A stretch of 64,000 nt of DNA, from positions 1,638,501-1,702,500 of the forward strand of contig NZ_CP119967.1 of the NCBI RefSeq assembly GCF_029543085.1. The letters run 5' to 3'. The number at the start of each line of letters is the position of its first letter. The first letter of the stretch is position 1. A program made the position numbers and the translations under genes. Below, piece by piece: positions 53,451 to 62,304 of this stretch. Below the pieces are notes generated by a model that was not told where the DNA came from, ran no database searches, and saw nothing but the letters and a program-made list of their open reading frames with translations. The DNA comes from Pseudomonas sp. A34-9 (GTDB lineage: Bacteria > Pseudomonadota > Gammaproteobacteria > Pseudomonadales > Pseudomonadaceae).

Positions 53451-55265
53451 TTAGGCAATGGTGATGTTGTCACTGGAAATATCATTTAGCCCTACCCCTA
53501 CCAGCGTTACCGAGTTATTGCCAAAAGACAGCAACGTGTCGTTGCCCGATACCGAGGCATGTGCCAGATAATCGTAGTCCTTCCCAACGCCTGTGACGCC
53601 CTGAAAAACCAGTTTGCTTTTTGCTGAATAGCCCTCGATCCTGTCATTTCCAAACGCGCCGTAAAACAGGAAGGTATCGCTGCCACCACCGGAGACCATC
53701 ACGTCATCGCCGGCGCCTCCGACAAATACATCGTCTCCTTTACCGCCAATTAAATGGTCGTTGCCATCTTGGCCGAACAACCAGTCGCCGAATGGGCTGG
53801 CCTTAAGCACATTGTTACTCGCATCGCCTTTAATGGACGATGCATACTGGGTCAGACCTACACTGCTCTCCAGTCCATAGGCTGTAACCTTGTGAGTAAG
53901 GGGGCTGTTAGCCCACGACACGCTCAGCCACTTGGAGGTCGGCTCTTCACTAACGATTGAACCAATATCACGAGTCATACTGATTCCGTTATATTGATCA
54001 CGGATATAAAGAGTGCCGTTACCATCGTTGGCAAAACTGTAGTTGGCCAGGCTGCCTTTCTATTGAAACGTATTATTTCCACTTCCCCCCCCCCAATATT
54101 ACGTTGTAGCCACCGTCGTCTTTGAAGGTGTCGTCTCCGGCTCTACCCTCCAGGTAATCATTGTCACCCCCGCCTTTAATCAGGTCATTGCTGTCTGTGC
54201 CAATTATGAAGGTACATGCCAACATGTTTTTCAGCGAATCGATTAAGGTCTTCGACCCAGGTTTTAGCCCGTATATCGCTCGACAAGTTGGATACGATCA
54301 TCGTTGAGTTTTGATTGGTAAGGTTGTAGAACTCTGAACCTGCTACGCGATTCAATCCGTCGGCATAGGCGTTCGAAGGCGTGAGCAGTCAAAGAGCCAG
54401 CGTTTAAAATACTTTGTGAGGCCAAGTAGGGAGAGATAGCAGATGTCACTGGATTGGCATGAAATTCATTAAACCAAGATACAGCTAATCCGTAACGTTC
54501 TAATGTTGGGAAGAGCTAGCTGATATTTTTTCGGGTGCTAAGGAGTAATGGTCATTAAAGTTCACGATATTGTTTGTAGCCATTACCTGCGGCTTATCGT
54601 GAACACCCAGCGTGAGGTTCTTGCTATATGAGCTGCCATCCAATGCTCTGAACACGGGATCATTTTCATAACCGATATTAACTACCTGATTTCCTAGGCT
54701 TTGAGTCGGAGAGGCTAGCGCTACGTAGTTGGAGTTTTTGTAGAATCCATCCCAGTGATCAGCGCTCAATGCTGCCAAACTATTGACCCCCGTGCCTCCT
54801 TGGCTATGCCCGGTAACCGTTACATCGCTGCCACTCAAGCCTTTAGATTGGGCGTAGAGTGCAACTTTGTGGAGTAGATCATCGAATCCATCTTTTACGT
54901 AGTTTTTGGGATAATCCTTTAGAAAGGCTGTGGCAACATTACTGAGGTGATCGCCAACGTGATCCGTGAGCGTTCCGCCAACGCCTGTCCCCCGAAACGA
55001 AATGCCGATTGAGACTAGCTTGCCCCCCCTCATACTTTCCCAGCACCACAGCGTCTGCTGTGTAAGGAAATTTGCTGCCAGTAAAAATTCCTTGCGCATC
55101 TATCGGCCCTTGATAATCCAACTGTTGCGCGTTGAGCGTAGCCCAGCCACTTGTTGCCAAAGGTTTTCCGGTGGGTGAATTGATGTATTGAATCAAGGCA
55201 ATCGCATCGGTATATAGCGCTTTGGACGCTTCGCCGGTGATTTTCTTGTAGTCAAATATAGCCAT
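53451..55265 (-). pseudogene. Family I.3 lipase (type I-secreted RTX lipase), multiply frameshifted
   Basis: The parts follow the order of a ~600-aa Pseudomonas PueB/LipA-type lipase. N-terminus from 55265: MAIFDYKKITGEASKALYTDA. Nucleophile elbow VTGHSQGGTGVNSLA near 54800; YENDPVFRALDGSSYS; VEDLNRFAEKH; TDSNDLIKGGGDNDYLEGRAGDD; C-terminal RTX repeats GDWLFGQDGNDHLIGGKGDD and the secretion-end NITIA at 53451. Breaks: near 55023-55029 (G7 run), about 54500, about 54370, about 54215, and at the G10 run (54087-54096), plus an in-frame stop. Ribosome site AGGAGAG precedes the start. Unless several breaks are sequencing errors in homopolymers, it is dead. Confidence 0.85.
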
Positions 55266-55447
55266 GTTTTCTCTCCTGAAATCATGTGCATTTGTAGTGC
55301 TAAGGGGCCGAGCGCCCGCGACGCAACAGGTATGTGTCAACAATCAGAAAGCTAAGAGCGGATGGGCGTATTCGGTCCCTTAACAGGACTGACAACTCCG
55401 CGGGCTTGCCCGAATATGAACATCAAACTTCGCGCCACGGAAAACAA

Positions 55448-55461
55448 TAGGAAATTTCCTA
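55448..55461. promoter_or_regulatory. Palindromic operator candidate upstream of the lipase pseudogene
   Basis: TAGGAAATTTCCTA is a perfect 14-bp palindrome, identical to the core at 37020-37033 and 183 bp before the lipase start. Confidence 0.6.
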
Positions 55462-55605
55462 CAGGTGGCTTCGGTAAGTATTTGGGGGGTAAAGCTGTGC
55501 GGTGACTGCCGGGTAACGAAATAAATGCCGTTTGCAGCGCTTTGCTTTCTGGGGGGGCGGAGGTTGGAAGGCTTCTCAGCTGATCAGTTCCGCTCGATAG
55601 TCACG

Positions 55606-55650
55606 TCAAAAAAACGGGCCAGCGTTGGCTGGCTCGTCATCGATCGTCAT
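55606..55650 (-). CDS. Possible 14-codon leader peptide overlapping a terminator
   Basis: ATG 55650 has an AGGAGAG ribosome site 6 bp upstream, then MTIDDEPANAGPFF and a stop. The codons for EPANAGP form a GAGCCAGC / GCTGGCCC stem followed by T7, a minus-strand intrinsic terminator. This is the arrangement of attenuators, but nothing clear follows within 150 bp. It could also be the stump of a deleted gene. Low confidence. Confidence 0.3.
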   Translation of the reverse strand: MTIDDEPANAGPFF

Positions 55651-55703
55651 GGTTTTTCTCTCCTTTTTTCTGAAACGCCTGCTCGAGTCAGCCCTGATGC
55701 TCC

Positions 55704-55717
55704 TAGGAAATATCCTA
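55704..55717. promoter_or_regulatory. Palindromic operator candidate upstream of the large adhesin gene
   Basis: TAGGAAATATCCTA: TAGGA/TCCTA arms, 151 bp before the adhesin start. It is close to the Rcs box. Confidence 0.55.
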
Positions 55718-55867
55718 CATATTGGTCAGGAATTTCTCACGAATATATGCACGGTAAATGTTCGAACACGACATGTGTGACCGGACGTTATTGGTTTGGC
55801 TGCTCGGCCTTCGAAGCTTTTTGAAGGCCGCTCAGCCGGGTTTCTCATATTTGGAGCGAAAGCAGGT

Positions 55868-58800
55868 ATGGCGCAGGTTAGTTTGATAGATATCAAATCT
55901 GGAAAATTGGTAGAGCAGGCAACGGGCAGTTCCACCACCGTTGGCAGCCCCAGTATCGTAAAGATTTCGTTGAATCCTGAAACGCTGAAGTCTGCTTCCC
56001 GGGCTGGCAACGATTTGGTCATCGTATTGAAGTCCGGTGAGCAGGTCGTGCTCAAAGGCTTTTTTATTGTGGCGGCTGACGGTCTGCACAATGAGTTGGT
56101 GCTGGAAAACGAAGGGAAGTTCTGGCACGCGACTTATGAACCAAGCCAAGCATCACTCACTTTAAAAGAAATCTCTAATGTAGATGAGCTGCTCGTGGAG
56201 GACGGGGACAACACCTTCATGTGGCTCCTTGGTGCTCTTGGGCTTGGCGGCGTAGTGGCGCTGGCAAGTGGCGGTGGCGGTGGCGGTGGCGGTCACGGTG
56301 CCGGTGGAAACGGTAGCGGCAACGGCAACGGTGGAAACGGTACCGCCAGTGCTAGCAAACCGGCTGCGCCGGTGGTCAGTTTTAATGCCCAGACCAACAA
56401 GCTTATCGTCCAGGGGCGACCTGGCGCTGTCTTTGAGGTCAAGGGGGAGGGTGGTCAGGTACTTGCCTCGGGCACGCTGGATAATGACGGACTTGCGCAG
56501 GTCGAGCTATCTGCGAGTGCCAGTCATCAAACTATCACTACGACTCAGACGGCGAATGGCCTTCAGTCTGATCCTTCCGTAGCACTCACCCTGCCGCTGA
56601 TGAAGCCGACGCTGGGCACGGTAGATCCCGAGACTGGGGAATTACTGGTCACCGGCGTACCGGGGGGGACCGCGCAGGTGGTAGACCGCGACGGAAACCC
56701 AATTGGCGAGCCAGTGCGCCTTGACCCGAACGGCCAGGGCACCTTGACGGTGCCGGGCAACACCAGCGGCCAGCAGGTCGGTGTTGTGGTCACGGTAGAG
56801 GGCGAGAAGTCTCCGCCCGCCAACGTTAAGGTGCCTGTGTTGGTTCCGCAGGTGGGCGTTGTGGATCCAGTCACCGGCGAGTTGGTGGTTACCGGCCCAC
56901 CGGGTGGGACCGCGCAGGTGGTCGACCGCGACGGAAACCCAATTGGCGAGCCAGTGCGTCTTGACCCGAACGGCCAGGGCACCTTGACGGTGCCGGGCAA
57001 CACCAGCGGCCAGCAGGTCGGTGTTGTGGTCACGGTAGAGGGCGAGAAGTCTCCGCCCGCCAACGTTAAGGTGCCGCTGTTGGTTCCGCAGGTGGGCGTT
57101 GTGGATCCAGCCACCGGCGAGTTGGTGGTCACCGGCCCACCGGGTGGGACCGCTCAGGTGGTCGACCGCGACGGAAACCCAATTGGCGAGCCAGTGCGCC
57201 TTGACCCGAACGGCCAGGGCACTTTGACGGTGCCGGGCAACACCAGCGGCCAGCAGGTCGGTGTTGTGGTCACGGTAGAGGGCGAGAAGTCTCCGACCAC
57301 CAACGTTCAAGTGCCGCTGTTGGCTCCGCAGTTGGGTCCTGTGGATCCAGTCACCGGCAATGTGGTGGTCACCGGCAAGGCAGGTGCGACCGCGCAGGTG
57401 GTAGACAAGGACGGAAACCCAATTGGCGAGCCAGTGCGCCTTGACCCGAACGGACAGGGCACCTTGACGGTGCCGGGCAACACCAGCGGCGAGAAGGTCG
57501 GTGTTGTGATCACGGACGGCGACAAGCAGTCTCCGACCACCAACGTTCAAGTGCCGCTGTTTGTGCCGGTGTTCGGCGTGGTCGATGCGGTCACCGGGCA
57601 GGTGAGCGTAGAAGGTAAGCCCAACGGTATTGTGCAAATCAACAACCCGGATGGCACAATCGTTCGTGTACCTTTGGATGCAGATGGCAAGGGCAGTGTG
57701 GTATTGCCTTCCGGCACGAGCGGTGAAAACCTCAAGGCGACGGTCAGTCTGGGCAGCCTGGAGTCGGCGCCCGTCACCCTGCAGGTGCCTGTGCTGGCGC
57801 CGCGTAACGCGGTGATCAATAACACCGGCAGCGCGGTAACGGTCGAGGGCAAGCCGGGCGAAATCATCAAGGTCACGGATGCCAATGGCAAGGAATTGGG
57901 CAGTGGCGTGGTCAGCAAGGCCGGTTCTGTCGAGATTGCCTTGAGCACCCCTCAGAAGACCGGCGCCATCTTGGGCGTGACGGCCTACAACGCGGAGAAG
58001 GCATCACCAACCGTTTCTGTCGTTGCACCGTTTATCGATGCGGACCTGCCATTGCCACCTACCGACCTGAGTATCAACCCCAGCGGCACTCGCGTGTTGG
58101 GCAAGGTCAAGCCAGATGAAACGGTCAAGATCGTCAATGTGGATACCCAACAGGAACTGGGCACGTTCACACCCGGGCCCGATGGTTTGTTTTCGGCCAA
58201 TATTCCGGCGCAGACGGGCGGTGCAAAGCTAGCCATCAGTGCGGTCAAGGGTGACAAGGTCTCGGCGCCAGCGCAGTTGCTGGTACCCCTGAGCCCGGAG
58301 GACACGATTGCCAAGCCGTTCGATGTCAGTGTGGACGTCACCGGCACCAAGGTGAAGGGCAAGGGCACGCCCAATACCATCGTGCTGATCAAGGCGACGG
58401 ACGATACCACCGTGATTGCCAAGGGCTTGGTCGGGCCGGACGGCAACTTCGAGGTCACTATCCCCGTGCAGCCGGGCGGGCAACTGTTGAATGTCGCGTT
58501 GCAGGCCAATGGCAAGGTGTCTGAGTCTGAATCGGTCATAACGCCGTATATTGCCTCCAATACGCCAACCGAGGTGCTGATCGACGAAGCCGGCACCCAT
58601 GTGACAGGCAAGGGCGTCACGGGCGAGACCATCCGCGTCAAGGATGCCCAGGGCAAAGTGATCGGTTCTGGAGTTGTCCAGGTGGATGGCACCTTTGTGG
58701 TCAATATCCCGAAACAGCCGAGCGATAGCACTCTGGCAGTGACGGCACAAGGGCAGGGCGTGGAGTCCGCACCGGCCTATGTGAAAACTCCAGCCACCGA

Positions 58801-60745
58801 GGTCGAGCGACCGCCACAACCGGAAGCTCACCTGGATACAGCCGGCACCCAGATCAGCGGCAAGACCCTGCCGGGTGCGAGCATATCGGTCAAGGACGCC
58901 AGTGGCCAATTGCTGGCCGGGCCAATAGTGGCTAGCGAGGACGGTACTTTCGCCGCAACCATTGCCAAGCAGCCTGCGGGCAGCAAGATAACGGTGGTAG
59001 CTGAGCTGGGGGGCAAAGAGTCGCTGCCAACCGAACTGATTGCACCTCAGGTGCCAGGCGAGCCAATTCCGGCCCCGCTGAGCGCGATGATCAGTGCCGA
59101 TGGCAAACTCGTTTCCGGCAAGGCCACACCCAATACCAAGGTGGTGGTGAAAAATGCCGCGGGCGAGACCCTGGGCGAACAACCCGTCGATGCCGATGGC
59201 AACTATGCAGTGCCTATAAAAGCACAGATGGGCGGGGCAGTGTTGCAGGTGACTTCAGCGTCCCTGGATAACCAGTCCACCTCTACAGGTTCAGTGTCGG
59301 TAACGGCGCCTTATCAATTGGTGGCGGAACACAATGAAGTCACCGTCAGCCAGTTTATTGATCCAAACATCGCCAACCTGGAGCAGAGCAAATCCGCTAC
59401 TTTCGTCACAGTGGGCACCTCGTTCCTTAACTGGGGTGCCAATTTCGTTAGTAATGGCCTGTTCGGCTTTCAGATTATGCCGACATCGAACAGTTTACAG
59501 TTCGTTGTCAGTGACAATGAAAAGGTCCAGATTAATATCTTTATCTCGGCACCGTTCAACATTGATCTGGTTAACTACAACAGCATGACGCTGGAGAAAC
59601 TCATCGATGGCAAATGGGTTAACGTGAGCAGCAGTACCGGAGGCGGGCTGCTCAACGTGTCGGTCTTGCCGATCATTGCGGACAAGTCGGGTATTTCCCT
59701 GACCTATGAAATGCCGGGTGAGTACAGGGTAACGGCCAATAACCTCGCCGGTGTGGGGGTCGGGGCTCAAACCGTTACCACCGAAGTTGTTCATACCTCG
59801 TTCGTTGGTGGTTTTGCCAACAGTGCGATAAAGAGTGACCTGATTCTGCCTGCAGGCGCAACGTTGTTAAAGGTCAACGGCACGACGCTGGCCAGTGAAG
59901 TGCGCACGGTGGTCAAAGGCCAGTTTGGTGACCTGACCATCAGCGCCGATGGTCAAGCGACCTACAGGCAGAACAGCAATTCCACCCCTTCGGACCAGAC
60001 CGAGACGTTCACGTACGAAGCCAGGACTGCTGGGGGAGCCATCCTCAAGTCAAGCTTCCACATTGATATCAAGGCTTATTCCGTTTCGGGTGATCTGGTC
60101 AGCAGTGAAGAGGCCAGCATCGTCAGCGTCGATGGCAAATCGGTGTCTTCGATCAATCAGGAAACCATTGTCGGCAAATACGGTGATCTCAAAATCGCGG
60201 CAAACGGTGAGTACACCTACACGCCAAAGCTCAGCCTGACGGGGCTGAATGAAATCGAGACCTTCTCGTATCAGGTACGGCACACGAACGGCGAGACAGT
60301 GACCTCCACCCTTGCGGTGAAGATTGCCGACTCCAAGCTCGTCGCCGAGCTCAACGAGGTGCCGACCAGTGTGGCCCCCGCGGCTGATCTAGCGGGGCAA
60401 CTCGCGCAGCCGGAAAGCCAGGTTGATAGAGACGTCGACAGCGACACTGCACTGCCGTCGTTCAACTTGGGCCAAGGGCCAAACTTGGACGTCAACAAGG
60501 TGGTCAGCCTGCAAGCCAAGGACGATCCGGCCAAGCCCGCGTTGACGGTGACCTTGAACGATATCTTGCAAGCCGATGGCACGTTGTCGAACTCGAAGTC
60601 GACGTCTGCCTCAACCTTGGACTTGCCGGATTCGTGGAAGCCCGATGGCGTCAAGGCGTCGTTGGATGGCCATGAGTATGTGCATTACATCGATGGAACC
60701 TCGAAGAAAGACCTCTGGGTTGAGAGCGGTGTTTCCGTCGTTTAA
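55868..60745 (+). CDS. BapA-like type I-secreted biofilm adhesin with Ig-like repeats
   Basis: About 1625 aa. The N-terminal ~115 residues match a BapA prefix domain (VSLIDIKSGKLVEQATGSS; LKSGEQVVLKGFFIVAADGLHNELVLE). Then come the hydrophobic WLLGALGLGGVVALASG and a Gly-rich linker (about 117-155). From ~165 to ~1160 there are a dozen or so ~80-95-residue Bap-type Ig modules, four nearly identical. A different segment follows (QFIDPNIANLEQSKSATFV...), then two VCBS/BIg-like units (FGDLTISADGQATYRQN; YGDLKIAANGEYTYTP) and a C-terminal tail. No clear RTX nonapeptides are seen. ATG 55868 (MAQVSL) is preferred over 55796. The exporter genes follow. It probably mediates cell-cell or surface adhesion. 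Confidence 0.88.
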   Translation: MAQVSLIDIKSGKLVEQATGSSTTVGSPSIVKISLNPETLKSASRAGNDLVIVLKSGEQVVLKGFFIVAADGLHNELVLENEGKFWHATYEPSQASLTLKEISNVDELLVEDGDNTFMWLLGALGLGGVVALASGGGGGGGGHGAGGNGSGNGNGGNGTASASKPAAPVVSFNAQTNKLIVQGRPGAVFEVKGEGGQVLASGTLDNDGLAQVELSASASHQTITTTQTANGLQSDPSVALTLPLMKPTLGTVDPETGELLVTGVPGGTAQVVDRDGNPIGEPVRLDPNGQGTLTVPGNTSGQQVGVVVTVEGEKSPPANVKVPVLVPQVGVVDPVTGELVVTGPPGGTAQVVDRDGNPIGEPVRLDPNGQGTLTVPGNTSGQQVGVVVTVEGEKSPPANVKVPLLVPQVGVVDPATGELVVTGPPGGTAQVVDRDGNPIGEPVRLDPNGQGTLTVPGNTSGQQVGVVVTVEGEKSPTTNVQVPLLAPQLGPVDPVTGNVVVTGKAGATAQVVDKDGNPIGEPVRLDPNGQGTLTVPGNTSGEKVGVVITDGDKQSPTTNVQVPLFVPVFGVVDAVTGQVSVEGKPNGIVQINNPDGTIVRVPLDADGKGSVVLPSGTSGENLKATVSLGSLESAPVTLQVPVLAPRNAVINNTGSAVTVEGKPGEIIKVTDANGKELGSGVVSKAGSVEIALSTPQKTGAILGVTAYNAEKASPTVSVVAPFIDADLPLPPTDLSINPSGTRVLGKVKPDETVKIVNVDTQQELGTFTPGPDGLFSANIPAQTGGAKLAISAVKGDKVSAPAQLLVPLSPEDTIAKPFDVSVDVTGTKVKGKGTPNTIVLIKATDDTTVIAKGLVGPDGNFEVTIPVQPGGQLLNVALQANGKVSESESVITPYIASNTPTEVLIDEAGTHVTGKGVTGETIRVKDAQGKVIGSGVVQVDGTFVVNIPKQPSDSTLAVTAQGQGVESAPAYVKTPATEVERPPQPEAHLDTAGTQISGKTLPGASISVKDASGQLLAGPIVASEDGTFAATIAKQPAGSKITVVAELGGKESLPTELIAPQVPGEPIPAPLSAMISADGKLVSGKATPNTKVVVKNAAGETLGEQPVDADGNYAVPIKAQMGGAVLQVTSASLDNQSTSTGSVSVTAPYQLVAEHNEVTVSQFIDPNIANLEQSKSATFVTVGTSFLNWGANFVSNGLFGFQIMPTSNSLQFVVSDNEKVQINIFISAPFNIDLVNYNSMTLEKLIDGKWVNVSSSTGGGLLNVSVLPIIADKSGISLTYEMPGEYRVTANNLAGVGVGAQTVTTEVVHTSFVGGFANSAIKSDLILPAGATLLKVNGTTLASEVRTVVKGQFGDLTISADGQATYRQNSNSTPSDQTETFTYEARTAGGAILKSSFHIDIKAYSVSGDLVSSEEASIVSVDGKSVSSINQETIVGKYGDLKIAANGEYTYTPKLSLTGLNEIETFSYQVRHTNGETVTSTLAVKIADSKLVAELNEVPTSVAPAADLAGQLAQPESQVDRDVDSDTALPSFNLGQGPNLDVNKVVSLQAKDDPAKPALTVTLNDILQADGTLSNSKSTSASTLDLPDSWKPDGVKASLDGHEYVHYIDGTSKKDLWVESGVSVV
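56605..57570 (+). repeat. Four tandem 240-bp DNA repeats inside the adhesin gene
   Basis: Units in register at 56641, 56881, 57121 and 57361 (exactly 240 bp = 80 codons apart), each with GNPIGEPVRLDPNGQGTLTV. Units 1-3 are nearly identical at the DNA level; unit 4 has diverged (KAGATAQVVDKDG; EKVGVVITDGD). This implies recent duplication or gene conversion and allows copy-number change. Confidence 0.93.
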
Positions 60746-60760
60746 GTCGCAATGACAGAG

Positions 60761-60790
60761 CCCTGGGCTGTATGGCCCAGGGTTATTTTT
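60761..60790 (+). terminator. Intrinsic terminator between adhesin and secretion genes
   Basis: CCCTGGGC / GCCCAGGG stem, 6-nt loop, followed by TTATTTTT. The next gene starts within 20 bp, so read-through probably supplies the exporter at a lower level than the adhesin. Confidence 0.8.
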
Positions 60791-60795
60791 CCTGA

Positions 60796-62304
60796 GTGTC
60801 AATTATGTTCCGGATATTCCATCCCCGGCGTGATATTGCCTGCCTGACGATAGCCTTATCGTTTGGTTCGGGCGGTGTGGTCGGGCAGGTCAATGCACCC
60901 TCTGTGCATGGCCAACCCCAAGTTCAGGTTGCGCCTACCGTGCAACCGATCAAGAACAGTCAAGTGCAAGAAACGCTCCCCGCGCCATCTTTGGTTTCAT
61001 TGATTGAAGCCGGGCAGTTTCTTCCACCTTCCGCTCCCCAACTGAGCGTGAGTAACTTAGCCACTGCGGGCACCGCGGCGCTGGATATGCATGCGGCCGT
61101 GCGCCAGGCCTTAACCTCGTACCCGGATATCCTGCGGGCCCGGGAAGGGGTCAATGAACAAGTGCAGCGGGTAGAAGTGGCGCAGGCCGGCTATTACCCC
61201 AGGATCAGCGGCGGCGTGCGCACCGGCTACCAAAGTGGTGTGCCTGGCAGTCACAGCGCCCAGGTCTTTGACGTCAGTGCCTCGCAGATGCTGTATGACT
61301 TCGGCAAGGTGTCCAGCGCCGTCGAGGCCAGCCAGGCTGGTGTTACCGAGCGTGAGGCAGACGTGCGCCTGAGTGTCGAGCAGGTTGCCATGAATACCGC
61401 ACTGGCCTTTCTTGATGGTCAGTATTACCAGCGGTTGATCGCGATTACCCAGGACCAGATCGACAGCCTGGAAAAAGTCTCCGACCTGGCGCGCCAGCGT
61501 CTCGACATGGGCGCCAGTACCCGCTCGGACTATGTGCAAGCCGTGTCGCGTATCGAAGCCGCCAAGGTCACCGGGTTCCAGCATCAAGCCAACCTGGCGC
61601 GGGCATTTGCCACGTTGTCGAACCTGACCGCGCAACCCTCGGTCGAGGGCGTTTCAGACCATTTTCCGCGAGAGCTGGAGCAGTCGTGCCAGCCGGTCGA
61701 CGCCAACATGCAGGACAACCCCGAGGTACAGGCCACCCAGGCGCGGGTGGTTCGCGCCCAGGCCGAAGTGGCCTCGGCCAAGGCGGCCGCACTGCCGACG
61801 CTGTCCCTGGAGCCGACATTCAGCCATCAGTTGGATGGCAGCACTGGCACAGGCCAGGACCGCAACCGCTACAGCGTGTTTCTCAACGCAAGCATGCCGA
61901 TCTATCAAGGTAACGCGATCCAGGCCGGCAAAGCGGCCAGCGAGCGAGCCCTGGCATCCTCCCAGGCCGGCCTCGATACCGCCCGTTTGCGCGCGCGTCA
62001 GGAAATGCAGCAGTCGCAAAGCCAGGTGCTGAAGTTGCATGCCAGCCTGGGTGCCCAAACCGTGCGCGAAAGCACGATCAATGAAACTCGCGTGCTCTAC
62101 CGCCAGCAATACCTTGAGTTGGGCACCCGGCCCTTGCTGGACTTGCTCAATGCTGAGCAAGAGGCTTATTTGTCGCGGGTCGAGCAGCAGACCACGCTCA
62201 ATAGCCTGCGCCGGTTACAGATCAATTGCCTGTATAGCGCAGGCCATCTCAGTCAGTCGTTTGGTGCTGCCAACGACGCCACCTACCGTGAGCGTTTGCC
62301 ATGA
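60796..62304 (+). CDS. TolC-like outer-membrane factor of a type I secretion system
   Basis: About 502 aa. An N-terminal exported region is followed by two homologous outer-membrane efflux halves: ALDMHAAVRQALTSYPDILRAREGVNEQVQRVEVAQAGYYPRISG (first) and NPEVQATQARVVRAQAEVASAKAAALPTLSLEP (second). QMLYDFGKVSSAVEA is the usual turn motif. It forms the trimeric exit duct with the ABC exporter encoded next (ATGA overlap). The start is GTG 60796 or ATG 60805; neither has a clear ribosome site. A membrane-fusion protein gene should follow outside the window. LapE/AggA-like by context. Confidence 0.9.
   Translation: MSIMFRIFHPRRDIACLTIALSFGSGGVVGQVNAPSVHGQPQVQVAPTVQPIKNSQVQETLPAPSLVSLIEAGQFLPPSAPQLSVSNLATAGTAALDMHAAVRQALTSYPDILRAREGVNEQVQRVEVAQAGYYPRISGGVRTGYQSGVPGSHSAQVFDVSASQMLYDFGKVSSAVEASQAGVTEREADVRLSVEQVAMNTALAFLDGQYYQRLIAITQDQIDSLEKVSDLARQRLDMGASTRSDYVQAVSRIEAAKVTGFQHQANLARAFATLSNLTAQPSVEGVSDHFPRELEQSCQPVDANMQDNPEVQATQARVVRAQAEVASAKAAALPTLSLEPTFSHQLDGSTGTGQDRNRYSVFLNASMPIYQGNAIQAGKAASERALASSQAGLDTARLRARQEMQQSQSQVLKLHASLGAQTVRESTINETRVLYRQQYLELGTRPLLDLLNAEQEAYLSRVEQQTTLNSLRRLQINCLYSAGHLSQSFGAANDATYRERLP

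Noticed and set aside
56641..57600. CRISPR-like array
   Set aside because: Repeats are 240 bp, coding and in frame; no short repeat-spacer pattern exists anywhere in the window.
56642..57637. 331-codon minus-strand frame in the adhesin repeats
   Set aside because: Open only because the 240-bp repeats copy one shadow frame; composition (His/Arg/Trp rich) is not protein-like.
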